The notes: generated from the sequence alone by a model not told the origin. Shown: positions 8,974 to 18,367, counted from the stretch's first letter. The stretch: 64,000 nucleotides of DNA from Cnuella takakiae (GCF_001953305.1 NZ_MTFE01000010.1:3620252-3684251), one strand, 5' to 3'. Numbers and translations are program-made.

Positions 8974-9221
8974 CGCAAAGTCGCAAAGTAAGGAAAGGCG
9001 CAAAGGCTTTTATTTACAGTTAGATAAAAGAGGAAGAACAGGAAGTAGCTAAAGTTCAATTGCACCCAATAATTTCTTAATGCTCTTTAGAAAACACCAA
9101 TATGAATACTTTCTTCAACTGATTACAGAACGCTATTCCGGAGCAATTCCCTTTATTTATCTCTTAGAGTTTACCCATTGCAAAATCATTTTTGCTGGCT
9201 TTGCTCCTTTGCGTCTTTGCG
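8974..9221. repeat. Long-range inverted repeat with CGCAAAG arms
   Basis: The left arm (8974-9007) reads CGCAAAGTCGCAAAGT then a drifted copy and GCGCAAAGGC. The right arm (9198-9221) is the reverse complement type (CTTTGCGTCTTTGCG). The first 16 bases pair at 15 positions and the rest is degenerate. The 190-base interior holds no recognisable gene. It sits between the stop of the 55-residue protein gene and the start of the 40-residue protein gene, both on the minus strand. Confidence 0.7.
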
Positions 9222-9229
9222 AGAAAAAC

Positions 9230-9397
9230 CTACCGCCTCCTCGCCAGTAAGCCCGAAGCCAGTATCCCCAGCACCAATCCCAGTATCAATCCCAGTTGCA
9301 CCCGCTTGATGGCAAACCCGATCAGGTATCCCAACAGCACGATGAACAAAAAACTGATATTCGCCCGCTTATTATCTGGCTTTCGCTTATCATCCAT
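9230..9397 (-). CDS. 55-residue two-helix membrane protein
   Basis: Starts at the base immediately after the TAA of the PIG-L gene. The N-terminus is very hydrophilic and basic (MDDKRKPDNKRAN), followed by helix 1 (ISFLFIVLLGYLIGFAI), a short basic turn (KRVQ) and a glycine-rich helix 2 (LGLILGLVLGILASGLL) ending in ARRR. It looks like a small inner-membrane protein of the AtpZ/AtpI-like or YtxH-like size class, but I do not recognise the family. The zero-base spacing suggests translation coupled to the deacetylase. Function unknown. Confidence 0.75.
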   Translation of the reverse strand: MDDKRKPDNKRANISFLFIVLLGYLIGFAIKRVQLGLILGLVLGILASGLLARRR

Positions 9398-11890
9398 TTA
9401 AAATGCTTTCTTGTTATTAAGCGCAATCAGGTTGGCCATGAGGCGGTAGGCACCCGGAACACCTGCAGGCAACTCGCGGAAAAAAACCAAACCTGTATAG
9501 GTGAAAAAGCCTTTACCATATTTGGCAATCATCAGGCTGCCGCCGTCGCTGCTTTCACCGGGGTCGCTCATGCCCAGCACTTTTTCAAATGCAGGATCAG
9601 GGCTGGTGCCGTGGTAAATACTGCGTTCCTGTATCCAACCTTTAAAATCATCGGCACCGATCTTATTGGGAAAGTTCAGCACGGGATGGTTGGGCAGCAG
9701 GAAGCTGACTGCGGCATTTTCATCCGTTACCCGGTTGCGGGTAATGTCGAATGGGTAAGGTGCGATCCTGGCTTTCAGCGGACCTACCTGCGACGAGGTA
9801 TTATATTGCACGATCAGGTTGCCGCCTTCCTGCACATACTGCATCAGTTTTTCGTACTGCGGCTGTAGCCAATCGTTGGTATTATAAGCACGCACCCCCG
9901 TAATGATGGCATCGTATTGCTGCAGGTTGTTGCGCAGCAATCCTTTTTCATCCAACACCACTACTTCATACCCCATCTCTTCCAAAGCAGCAGGCACTTT
10001 ATCGCCGGCACCCGTAATATAGCCAATGCGTTTACCTACCGTCTTTAAGGGAAAGTGAAGCATTTTCACATCATCGTTGTAGAAATACCGGATGGTGGGA
10101 ATATGATCGTAATTGATGCTGGTAGTAGAAAGGTAGGCCTCCTGTTCATTGTTGCCTTCCTTAATGGTGGCAAAAGCCTGCAGTGCGTCCCTCTCCCTAC
10201 CCTCAACCTGCTTTGGATCGATGGTGAAATTGAAAGTACGGGCCGCATTTTTTTCCAGTGCCAATGGCTGGTAAGGCTGCGTTATTTCCTTGTCGGAGCT
10301 GCGCACGGCTACTGCCGCCGAAGCCTGTAGCCTTCGGTTGGCATTAAGCTGTACCTGCATGGCCTTCGGCTGTTCGGCACCTTTGGGATAAATCATCAGG
10401 TCGGGGGTACTGAACACGGTTGCTGCCGGCATTACAAATACAGGTTGCAGCAGTTCGCCCTTTACAGGATCGGTGTACTTGTATTGCACCGGCAAATTGA
10501 ATTGCACGGGCACTCCGGCAATGTCGAGCGAGAAGCTGGCGGTAAAAGCCGGTGTAATATCGGGCTGTCCAATCAACTGCTGGTCGCGGATGGTGAACAT
10601 GCCCTCCTGCATTTTTTCGCGCAGCCAATAAGGTTGGGTATTGGGCAGTTCGGGAGCTACATACACATGGTGCACAAAACCAATATTGCGGTTGGCGGGC
10701 AGGGCGGTATTCAACAGCGTATCCCTTCCTGCCAGTGAAAAGCGGTTCCATTTCACCGGTGCATCGTTGCGGTTAATCACGTTGATGCCTACCCGAAGCG
10801 TATCACCTTTCACGGCGTTTTGGACGGAGGTGGTGGCTTCCATAAACAAACCACTGCACCAGGCCATCAGTTGCCGAACCTCGCCCATCTTCTGGTTGCG
10901 CCAGTACCCTTCGGGCAGCTTTTCCAAGGCCTTGTAAATAGCCGCCAGCTGCGGCAGTGATTTTTGGGGTTGTAAAAAGTCGAAGCTGGTACTGGCAGCC
11001 TTGATTAATGCAGCTACTTCTGCACCACCTGCAACCCTTTTCCAGTCTGTTTCAACACCTTCAAGAATATCGCTGGTGGGCGCGGAACCTCCGGTTGTGG
11101 CAAAGTATTCCATTGCGGCGCCCCGGCTGCGCGGCACGCCAAAACCTTGGCTTTTGTGCTGGCTGCGGCTTTCGGCAGCTATCTCGCCATAGCTTTTACC
11201 CAGCACGGGGTTAAAGCCACCAACATCAATGGTAAACTGGTCGGGGCGCTGGGTATTGTTGCCGCCAAAATTGAAAGTATTCCACAGGATGCGTTTTGCC
11301 TGCCATGGCTGTACCCATTTTAACTGATCGGGAAAACGCTTGGGATCGGCAGCAGCCTTAAAGGCTTCATTGGCCAGGATGGCCGATGCCGTGTGGTGCC
11401 CATGACCACCTTCGCCTGTGGTGGGAAAACGGGTAATGATCACATCGGGCTGGAAGCGGCGGATGGTCCAAACAACGTCGGCCAGGATGGTTTCGCGGTC
11501 CCATTTGGTAAAGGTTTCCTGTGGGTTTTTGGAGAAACCAAAATCAAAGGCGCGACTGAAAAACTGCTCGGCGCCATCGATGCGGCGTGCAGCCAGCAGT
11601 TCCTGGGTACGGATCATGCCCAATGCCACTCCCTGTTCATCACCAATAAGGTTCTGGCCACCGTCGCCCCTTGTCAGCGACAGGTAGCCGGTGCGGTACA
11701 GCCGGTCTTTCGACAGCCAGGTAAGCAGGCGGGTGTTCTCATCGTCGGGGTGGGCGGCCACGTACAGCACCGAACCCAGTACATTGAGCTTCTTCAGCCC
11801 TAAAAAAATATCTGCGGAAGTGACGGTTTGCTGGGCTTTGGCGGCAAAGCAACACAGCGCAAGACCAATAATAGCAAGCGTTTTTTTCAT
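9398..11890 (-). CDS. Secreted PIG-L (LmbE-like) family deacetylase
   Basis: 830 residues with a signal peptide ending at AKAQ (about residue 20). The catalytic domain holds the zinc motif AHPDDE (46-51), a downstream TRGDGGQN loop (73-80) and the histidine cluster GHGHH (162-166), the pattern of N-acetylglucosaminide or N-acylsugar deacetylases. The C-terminal 500 residues are beta-sandwich-like, with a glutamine-amidotransferase-like/ThuA-like segment near residues 620-740 (YDAIITGVRAYNTNDWL). This is the long Bacteroidota version; classical LmbE proteins have about 250 residues. It is probably periplasmic or outside the cell, removing acetyl groups from glycans. It leads a minus-strand block with two small membrane proteins, the symporter and the dehydrogenase fusion. 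Confidence 0.9.
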   Translation of the reverse strand: MKKTLAIIGLALCCFAAKAQQTVTSADIFLGLKKLNVLGSVLYVAAHPDDENTRLLTWLSKDRLYRTGYLSLTRGDGGQNLIGDEQGVALGMIRTQELLAARRIDGAEQFFSRAFDFGFSKNPQETFTKWDRETILADVVWTIRRFQPDVIITRFPTTGEGGHGHHTASAILANEAFKAAADPKRFPDQLKWVQPWQAKRILWNTFNFGGNNTQRPDQFTIDVGGFNPVLGKSYGEIAAESRSQHKSQGFGVPRSRGAAMEYFATTGGSAPTSDILEGVETDWKRVAGGAEVAALIKAASTSFDFLQPQKSLPQLAAIYKALEKLPEGYWRNQKMGEVRQLMAWCSGLFMEATTSVQNAVKGDTLRVGINVINRNDAPVKWNRFSLAGRDTLLNTALPANRNIGFVHHVYVAPELPNTQPYWLREKMQEGMFTIRDQQLIGQPDITPAFTASFSLDIAGVPVQFNLPVQYKYTDPVKGELLQPVFVMPAATVFSTPDLMIYPKGAEQPKAMQVQLNANRRLQASAAVAVRSSDKEITQPYQPLALEKNAARTFNFTIDPKQVEGRERDALQAFATIKEGNNEQEAYLSTTSINYDHIPTIRYFYNDDVKMLHFPLKTVGKRIGYITGAGDKVPAALEEMGYEVVVLDEKGLLRNNLQQYDAIITGVRAYNTNDWLQPQYEKLMQYVQEGGNLIVQYNTSSQVGPLKARIAPYPFDITRNRVTDENAAVSFLLPNHPVLNFPNKIGADDFKGWIQERSIYHGTSPDPAFEKVLGMSDPGESSDGGSLMIAKYGKGFFTYTGLVFFRELPAGVPGAYRLMANLIALNNKKAF

Positions 11891-12020
11891 TCAGCCGGCG
11901 GTGGGGTTTCAGAGTGCCAAATAAAAGGAAAAGAAATGAAGCAAAACGGGAAGGGAAGTTAAAAGTCCTAAATAGGGTAAACCCAACAGGTCTTTAGAAT
12001 ACACCTGACAGGCTTTCGGG

Positions 12021-12057
12021 ACACACCTCACAGGTCTTAAAGACCTGTGAGGTGTGT
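12021..12057. repeat. ACCTNNNAGGT double palindrome, copy 1 (core CAC/GTG)
   Basis: Perfect 18-base arms (12021-12038 and 12040-12057) around one base. Each arm contains ACCT-NNN-AGGT, with NNN = CAC on the left and GTG on the right. A degenerate relative (ACAGGTCTTTAG...ACCTGACAGG) lies just upstream at about 11985-12013. Confidence 0.85.
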
Positions 12058-12076
12058 GAAAACAGGGGGCATAAAA

Positions 12077-12109
12077 AAACCTTGAAGGTTTGGGAAACCT
12101 TCAAGGTTT
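12077..12109. repeat. ACCTNNNAGGT double palindrome, copy 2 (core TGA/TCA)
   Basis: Perfect 15-base arms AAACCTTGAAGGTTT and AAACCTTCAAGGTTT separated by GGG. It has the same architecture as the neighbouring copies, with a different but complementary three-base core. Confidence 0.88.
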
Positions 12110-12124
12110 AACTGGTTTTAGAAC

Positions 12125-12157
12125 AAACCTATAAGGTTTTTAAAACCTTATAGGTTT
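12125..12157. repeat. ACCTNNNAGGT double palindrome, copy 3 (core ATA/TAT)
   Basis: Perfect 16-base arms AAACCTATAAGGTTTT and AAAACCTTATAGGTTT around a single T. A half-copy (ACTTTGAAGGT) follows at about 12170, right at the 3' end of the M14 peptidase gene. Another degenerate full copy is at 61945-61978. Confidence 0.88.
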
Positions 12158-12186
12158 ACCGAATGAAAAACTTTGAAGGTCTGTGC

Positions 12187-14691
12187 TTACTGCCCTACCT
12201 GGAAAACCGCATTGCAAAACATCAGCTTGCCGTTTTCCCAGAAGCTGCGGAACAGCACGTTGTCGGCCAGGTAGGTAATGTTACCGCGACCCACCTCCTG
12301 GGTACCATAGAGCAGGCCATCCTGTAAACGCTTCTGCAGTTTGTTGCCTACAAAGCCATTTACCAGGCCGCCCTTTTTGATCACGCCTACATTCCAGCCA
12401 TCTTCTTTGATGAACTCGTAAATATTATCATCCTGCTTAAGGGTATAGTAGTAGTTGGGATAACCAAAACCAAGCGGGTGGGTATTATCCAGGTCCACTT
12501 TATAAATGGAGCCGGGCGTGATGTTCTGGATATAATCGCGCTCCCTGCTTTCAAAACGGGATAGCGAGGTATATGGGTCTTTATCTGCAGTTGAGTCCGC
12601 TTTTTTCAGCTTAATGGCCCAATCCAGCCGGCTCAGTTGCGCTACCGCTCCTTCCAAAGCCACCAGGTTGCCGCCACCTGAAATCCAGGTACGCAGTTGC
12701 TCGGCGGAGGCTTTGTCAGAAAGGAAACGATAATTGCCATCGGGCAGGATCACCACGTCGTAATCTTTCCAGTTAAAGCGGGCAAGATCGGCCTGGTTCA
12801 CCAGGGTTACGGGGTATTCCAGCACCTGATCGAAGAAATGCCAGATTTCACCGGCACCCAGCGAAGAAGTGCCTTCACCGGTTACCAGGGCTACCCTGCG
12901 GTTTTTGAGCGGTACCACTTTGGAAGAACCAAAATCATTGCCCTTATCTACAAAACCGGTAGCTACAGGGGTTAGCTGCACACCGGCAGCATCTGCCAGG
13001 CTGCGCACGGTTTGCCACAGGTTAGGCTGGTACTGGTTACTGGTTTTTATGACTACAATGGCACCCCGCTCAAACTGCTCGTTGCCGATGGTAAAGGGGT
13101 TACCCGCACTGCGCAGGCGGATACCGCGTTGCATCAGCTGACCCGCCAGTTTGGCGCTGGCCACACCATTCCACCGTATGATATATGCGTAAGGATCTGC
13201 GGCAGGGTTGTTTACCGTTGCCACTGCTGGTGCCGCATCAAAGGCTATCGGCGTCCGGCTGGCGAAGGCTTTGAGCCCATATACATAAGGCATGGACCAG
13301 GCAGTAATATCATAAGTATTGGAATCAACTACGGTGGTGCGGGGCTCGAACAGCACATTTACCAGGGTACCTTTTGCCTGGTTGGTAGGGATAACCAGGT
13401 CGCTGCCGGTAGCGGCAAATGCCTCTTCCTTACCATTGTCGAAGTTGAAACCACGCAGGTTGGCACTGCGGGCAATACCATAACGAATGCCATTTTTATC
13501 CAACAGCTGGCGCAAAGCCTGGATGCGGCCGGCATCCTGGGCAGAGTATTTTACCACGTAAGACTTGTATGCACCCACGCCATTGGTTGCGGCATTGCGG
13601 TGAAAGCTCTGGAACTCACCCAACAGGCGGCCGGCATTTTGCGAACCCACTTCGATGGTGCTCAACCCGGTGGTAAAATGGTGCAGGGCACGATCAACCA
13701 GGGTCAGGGTATCACCCTCATCGGTAAGCACACCCAGGCCACCGGCGGGGCCACCACCCTGCTCGTAGGTCATGCCAATGGAGCCGTTGAAGATGGGATA
13801 GCTGTCGCCATATGAAGGATAAAGCAGGTCGAATACTTCCTTGGTAAAATAAAGCCAGCCTTTTTCATCAAAATACCTGGCGTGATTGCGGCCAATGGTT
13901 TCCTGGAAAGAACGCTGCCAGGGCGTGATCACTTCGTGGTAGGGCTGTGCGGCCGGTGCGAAATAATAAGGCTGGTTGACACCCTGCTCGTGGAAATCCA
14001 CATGGATCTGGGGCATCCACTGGTTGAACAGCTTCAGGCGCTGCTGGCTTTCCAGCTGCGTTTGCCAGGCCCAGTCGCGGTTGAGGTCAAAGTTGTAGTG
14101 GTTGCTACGACCACCGGGCCAGGGCTCGCGGTGTTCGCGGGCTTCCAGTGCGGGATTGTACTGGCGGCCTACCACGCTGTTGAACCAGTTCACATAGCGG
14201 TCGCGGCCATCGGGGTTAAGGCAGGGATCGAGCACAACCACCGAGTTTTGGAGCCAGGTTTTGGTGCGGGCATTGTTGGGGTCTACCAGGGCATAGAGGG
14301 TCATCATGGCCGCCTCGGAAGAAGAGGTTTCGTTTCCGTGTACATTATAGGAAAGCCAGGTAATTACCGGCGCATTGGCAGTGCTCCCGCTTTCTGCTGT
14401 TGCTAAACGTAAGTTGTTGGTGCGAATGGTTTCCAGGTTGCTGATATGCTGCGGCATCGACACATAAGCCACCATCAGGGGGCGGCCTTCATTGGTTTGT
14501 CCATAGGGCTGCAGCTTCATCATATCGGGCTTCTGCGCCGCCACATGGCGGAAGTACTCCACGATGCGCCAGTGCGGGGTATAGCGTGTGCCCACCTTAT
14601 AACCCAGAAACTGCTCCGGGCTTTGCAGTTGGGCCGCACACCAGTTGGCAACCAGCAGCAGCAGAAATAAGGGCGAAAAACGTTTGGTCAT
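12187..14691 (-). CDS. Secreted M14 family zinc carboxypeptidase
   Basis: 834 residues with a signal peptide ending near CAAQ (residue 21). The M14 catalytic domain occupies about 30-400. Zinc ligands are His118 and Glu121 in the HGNE motif and His234 in VDFHEQG. NPDGRDRY (159-166) and FDLNRDW supply substrate-binding residues, and MTYEQGGG carries the probable general base Glu. The C-terminal half has a class I glutamine-amidotransferase-like fold around VVILPDGNYRFLSDKAS, as in other long Bacteroidota members. Expected role: trimming peptides at the cell surface or in the periplasm. No close operon partners; the palindrome array lies after its stop codon. Confidence 0.93.
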   Translation of the reverse strand: MTKRFSPLFLLLLVANWCAAQLQSPEQFLGYKVGTRYTPHWRIVEYFRHVAAQKPDMMKLQPYGQTNEGRPLMVAYVSMPQHISNLETIRTNNLRLATAESGSTANAPVITWLSYNVHGNETSSSEAAMMTLYALVDPNNARTKTWLQNSVVVLDPCLNPDGRDRYVNWFNSVVGRQYNPALEAREHREPWPGGRSNHYNFDLNRDWAWQTQLESQQRLKLFNQWMPQIHVDFHEQGVNQPYYFAPAAQPYHEVITPWQRSFQETIGRNHARYFDEKGWLYFTKEVFDLLYPSYGDSYPIFNGSIGMTYEQGGGPAGGLGVLTDEGDTLTLVDRALHHFTTGLSTIEVGSQNAGRLLGEFQSFHRNAATNGVGAYKSYVVKYSAQDAGRIQALRQLLDKNGIRYGIARSANLRGFNFDNGKEEAFAATGSDLVIPTNQAKGTLVNVLFEPRTTVVDSNTYDITAWSMPYVYGLKAFASRTPIAFDAAPAVATVNNPAADPYAYIIRWNGVASAKLAGQLMQRGIRLRSAGNPFTIGNEQFERGAIVVIKTSNQYQPNLWQTVRSLADAAGVQLTPVATGFVDKGNDFGSSKVVPLKNRRVALVTGEGTSSLGAGEIWHFFDQVLEYPVTLVNQADLARFNWKDYDVVILPDGNYRFLSDKASAEQLRTWISGGGNLVALEGAVAQLSRLDWAIKLKKADSTADKDPYTSLSRFESRERDYIQNITPGSIYKVDLDNTHPLGFGYPNYYYTLKQDDNIYEFIKEDGWNVGVIKKGGLVNGFVGNKLQKRLQDGLLYGTQEVGRGNITYLADNVLFRSFWENGKLMFCNAVFQVGQ

Positions 14692-14862
14692 GTGAACAGT
14701 TTGTGCGGCAATATTACAAAAGGCAGGGCAGGGATAACCTACTTTAGTTGGGCATCAAAACTATTGGGGAGAAGATGTTATTTATTAAAGCGGGGAAGGC
14801 TGCATACACCCTTGCGGCCTCCCCATATCTGATTACATTCGCTACCCGATCCTTTTACGTTC

Positions 14863-16566
14863 ATGAAGCACAAAATATTTACCGTCCTCGTGGCAGCGGC
14901 AGCAAGTTTGCCCCTGGCTGCCCAGCAAACCACCATCAATCCTTACCAGTACCGCATCCAAAAAGAAGTAAGCGCCCGCAAGGGTGCCGTAGTGTCGGCA
15001 CACCCGCTTGCCAGCCAGGCGGGCCTCCTGGTCATGCAAAAAGGCGGCAACGCCTTTGATGCTGCCATCGCCACCCAGCTGGCACTTGCTGTTGTTTACC
15101 CCAATGCGGGCAACCTGGGCGGTGGCGGCTTTATGGTGGCCCGGCTGGCGAACGGCAAAACCATTTCGCTCGACTACCGCGAAACCGCCCCTGCTAAAGC
15201 GCACCGCGATATGTACCTCGATGCGCAGGGAAATGTGGATGGCGACAAAAGCGTCAACGGCCACCTGTCGAGCGGTGTGCCGGGTACCGTTGCCGGCTTG
15301 TTCGAAACATTGCCTTATGCAAAGCTGCCTTTCCGCACCCTGATTCAGCCAGCCATCGACCTTGCTGTAAAAGGGTTCACCATCAGCCAGCGAGAAGCCG
15401 CTTCACTTAACGGCTTGCAGCAGGACCTGAAAAAATACAATACTCAATCCAATGCCCTGATGCGTGACAAACCCTGGCAAGCAGGTGATACCCTGTTTCA
15501 GCCGGAGTTGGGCGCTACCCTGTTGCGTATCCGCGATGAAGGAGCAAAAGGTTTTTACGAAGGAAAGACTGCCGCGCTGATTGTTGCGGAAATGCAAAGA
15601 GGCGGAGGCCTTATTACGCCCGACGACCTTAAAAGCTATAGGGCCAGATGGCGCACACCTCACCGTTTTATGTACAAAGGCCACGAGGTAGTATCCATGC
15701 CCCTGCCCAGCAGCGGTGGCATCCTGTTGCACCAGATGCTGAAGATGGTGGAGAACAAACCCCTTCCCTCCTATGGCTTTCTTTCGCCCATGGCTACCCA
15801 CCTGATGGTAGAGGCGGAGCGCCGCGCCTATGCCGACAGGGCGGAGTTTATGGGCGACCCCGACCATGTGGCGGTACCGGAAAAACAGTTGACCAGCGAA
15901 GCCTATATAAAGATGCGGATGCAGGATTATGTAGCGGGCGTTGCAGGCAAAAGCAGCCAGGTGAAACCAGGTGTGGTAAGAAAGGAAAGCGAGGAAACGA
16001 CCCATATATCTATTATTGATGACAGGGGCAATGCAGTAGCGGTTACTACCACCCTCAACAACTCTTACGGCAGCAAAACCTTTGTAGGTGGTGCCGGATT
16101 CCTGCTCAACGACGAGATGGATGACTTTTCGGCCAAACCCGGTGTACCCAATATGTATGGCGCCGTGGGCGGCCAGGCCAATGCCATTGCACCCGGCAAA
16201 AGAATGCTTTCGAGCATGACGCCAACATTGGTACTAAAAGGCGGCAAGCCCTTCCTGGTAGTGGGCACACCCGGCGGCACAACCATCCCCACATCGGTAT
16301 ACCAAACCATTATTGACATCATCGATTTTAAACTTCCAACCGCCAAGGCCGTTAACGGTCCTAAGTTTCACCACCAGTGGCTACCCGATGAAATCGCTAC
16401 CGAGCCCTCCTTTCCCGAAAGCACCCGGAAACGCCTGGAACAAATGGGGTATAACTTAAAGCAAAGGGGCGCCATTGGCCGTACCGAAGTGATCCGGGTA
16501 TTGCCCAACGGCAGCTTCGAAGCAGTGGCTGATGGACGGGGAGATGATAGTGCGGCTGGATACTAA
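14863..16566 (+). CDS. ggt: Gamma-glutamyltransferase
   Basis: 567 residues, exported by a signal peptide that ends at about LAAQ (residue 21). This is an N-terminal-nucleophile hydrolase made as a precursor that cuts itself before the catalytic Thr in the ETTHIS motif (Thr380), giving a large and a small subunit. Other family marks are GGNAFDAAIATQLAL (61-75), NLGGGGFM, RETAPAKA and the small-subunit MLSSMTPTLVL and GTPGGTTIP. It breaks the gamma-glutamyl bond of glutathione and related peptides in the periplasm. The isoaspartyl peptidase, another self-cleaving Ntn hydrolase, lies 0.6 kb downstream, so the pair could serve peptide and amino-acid recovery. Confidence 0.96.
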   Translation: MKHKIFTVLVAAAASLPLAAQQTTINPYQYRIQKEVSARKGAVVSAHPLASQAGLLVMQKGGNAFDAAIATQLALAVVYPNAGNLGGGGFMVARLANGKTISLDYRETAPAKAHRDMYLDAQGNVDGDKSVNGHLSSGVPGTVAGLFETLPYAKLPFRTLIQPAIDLAVKGFTISQREAASLNGLQQDLKKYNTQSNALMRDKPWQAGDTLFQPELGATLLRIRDEGAKGFYEGKTAALIVAEMQRGGGLITPDDLKSYRARWRTPHRFMYKGHEVVSMPLPSSGGILLHQMLKMVENKPLPSYGFLSPMATHLMVEAERRAYADRAEFMGDPDHVAVPEKQLTSEAYIKMRMQDYVAGVAGKSSQVKPGVVRKESEETTHISIIDDRGNAVAVTTTLNNSYGSKTFVGGAGFLLNDEMDDFSAKPGVPNMYGAVGGQANAIAPGKRMLSSMTPTLVLKGGKPFLVVGTPGGTTIPTSVYQTIIDIIDFKLPTAKAVNGPKFHHQWLPDEIATEPSFPESTRKRLEQMGYNLKQRGAIGRTEVIRVLPNGSFEAVADGRGDDSAAGY

Positions 16567-16641
16567 GGGTAATTGAGCGTTGAATGATTTCACTCATACA
16601 CTTGACACACCTGAACTTAATAAAGCAACAAGCAGCTCAAC

Positions 16642-17055
16642 ATGGTTCCTCCCATAAAAGCAGCCAAAGCAATAGTGATTATCCTATTGCCCGTAATTAC
16701 TTTTCACCTTTTGGTGCTAACGGGCATCATCCCTTACACTATTGTGTGGGGTGGCCGGCTGCAAACACAAAGTGAAATGCTCCGTTTTGAAACAGTTTCC
16801 ATTGCCATCAACCTGCTCATGGTCATGCTAGCGGCAGTAAGGGCCAACTGGTTGCGGTTGGCCCTGCGGCCTGTACTGGTACAGGTGGGACTATGGTTGA
16901 TGGCGGGGCTCTTCCTCCTCAATACCCTTGGCAACCTCTTTTCCACCAACCGTTGGGAGCAGGTAGTTTTCACACCACTCACCCTGGTGCTGGCCCTGCT
17001 CAGTTTTTGGGCTGCAAAGGGCGCACCCAAGGCTAAACCTGCCGCAATCAACTGA
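16642..17055 (+). CDS. Four-helix membrane protein of unknown function
   Basis: 137 residues with four predicted membrane helices (about 8-30, 49-66, 78-97 and 109-126) and a short charged tail KGAPKAKPA. A conserved-looking loop, IPYTIVWGGRLQ, follows helix 1. It resembles the small integral membrane proteins often listed as hypothetical in Bacteroidota. I cannot assign a function. The 75-base gap after ggt and 86 bases before the isoaspartyl peptidase allow a shared transcript. Confidence 0.75.
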   Translation: MVPPIKAAKAIVIILLPVITFHLLVLTGIIPYTIVWGGRLQTQSEMLRFETVSIAINLLMVMLAAVRANWLRLALRPVLVQVGLWLMAGLFLLNTLGNLFSTNRWEQVVFTPLTLVLALLSFWAAKGAPKAKPAAIN

Positions 17056-17141
17056 GTTTGGCCCCAGGGCTTCAAGTCCTTTATAGGGTTAACAAAGTCA
17101 TTAGCGCAATCTCCCGATATTTACCGGAACAATTTTTTTAC

Positions 17142-18188
17142 ATGAGAACACTGATTTTACTCCTAACCCTTTTCCTTATGACAGACATACAGGCCCAGCA
17201 GCCCGGGGCGGGCGGTAAAAAGTTCTCTTTAGTTATCCATGGCGGTGCCGGTACCATCCTGAAAAAGAACATGACGCCTGAAAAGGAAAAAGCTTACCAG
17301 CAGGCCCTGAATGATGCCTTGCAGGCGGGGTATAAAATATTGAACAGCGGCGGCTCGGCACTGGATGCGGTTGAAGCAACTGTACGTGTACTGGAAGACT
17401 GCCCCTTGTTTAATGCGGGCAAGGGTGCCGTTTTTACCAATGAAGGAAAGAACGAACTCGATGCTTCCATCATGAATGGTAAAAATCTGGCAGCTGGTTC
17501 GGTAGCTTCTGTTACCACCATCCGCAACCCCATAACTGCGGCCCGTGCTGTAATGGAGCGTAGCCAGCATGTGATGATGGTGGGTGCAGGAGCCGAAAAA
17601 TTTGCCAAGCAACAAGGCCTTGAGATCGTAGACCCTTCTTATTTCTACACCGAAGAACGCTGGCAAGGACTGCTAAAGGTGCGTGCCGAGGACCCCGACA
17701 GCGTGGCCCTCGACCATGGCAATAAAACAAAAACTACCGGCATGCTGAAGCAACCCGAAAACCGCGACTATAAATATGGTACCGTTGGAGCCGTAGCTGT
17801 AGACATGCAGGGCAACCTGGCAGCAGCCACTTCTACCGGCGGTATGACCAATAAAAAGTTTGGCCGTATTGGCGATGCCCCCATCATTGGCGCAGGCACT
17901 TATGCCGACAACAATACCGTTGCGGTGAGCTGCACTGGCTGGGGCGAATTCTTTATCCGCCTGTCGGTAGCGAAAACCATAAGCGACCTGATGGAGTATA
18001 AAAACTTTACGGTGAAACAAGCCACCGATGAACTGATCCACAAAAAAGTGCCTGCCCTTGGCGGTGACGGCGGACTGATTGCTGTAGACAAAAATGGCAA
18101 TATCGCCATGCCTTTTAATACCGAAGGCATGTACCGTGGTTATATCAAACAGGATGGCAAACCGGTGATCGCGATTTACAAGGACTAA
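17142..18188 (+). CDS. Isoaspartyl peptidase / L-asparaginase (type 2, Ntn hydrolase)
   Basis: 348 residues from ATG 17142, which starts a clear signal peptide (MRTLILLLTLFLMTDIQAQ); the frame is open 28 codons further up, but without a signal. The family markers are VIHGGAGTI (about 31-39), SGGSALDAVEATVRVLED, GAVFTNEGKNELDASIM and the autocleavage and catalytic Thr214 in GTVGAVAVD, followed by TSTGGMTNK. The enzyme hydrolyses beta-aspartyl dipeptides and asparagine after self-processing into two chains. Export to the periplasm is predicted. It is likely in one unit with the upstream membrane protein and perhaps ggt. Confidence 0.94.
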   Translation: MRTLILLLTLFLMTDIQAQQPGAGGKKFSLVIHGGAGTILKKNMTPEKEKAYQQALNDALQAGYKILNSGGSALDAVEATVRVLEDCPLFNAGKGAVFTNEGKNELDASIMNGKNLAAGSVASVTTIRNPITAARAVMERSQHVMMVGAGAEKFAKQQGLEIVDPSYFYTEERWQGLLKVRAEDPDSVALDHGNKTKTTGMLKQPENRDYKYGTVGAVAVDMQGNLAAATSTGGMTNKKFGRIGDAPIIGAGTYADNNTVAVSCTGWGEFFIRLSVAKTISDLMEYKNFTVKQATDELIHKKVPALGGDGGLIAVDKNGNIAMPFNTEGMYRGYIKQDGKPVIAIYKD

Positions 18189-18367
18189 AGACGGGTTGCA
18201 GGTAGGTGATCCCAGGTTGGTTTATCATTCAATAAAACCCAATCCTTATCAAGCAACTGCAAAGCGGGATTTCATAATAAACCTTCCTCCGCTCCGTTCT
18301 CCCATTTGGTTATTTTTACCACCAAATTTTTAAAAGCCTGAAACGTTTTTTTGATATCACCGGTCGT

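Noticed and set aside
8965-9229. Small RNA gene in the gap between the two small membrane protein genes
   Set aside because: Only the repeat arms are structured; no promoter and terminator pair or conserved RNA feature seen.
14791-14824. G/C-rich hairpin before ggt as a riboswitch or attenuator
   Set aside because: Stem has mismatches and G-T pairs, no T-run and no recognised aptamer; too weak to annotate.
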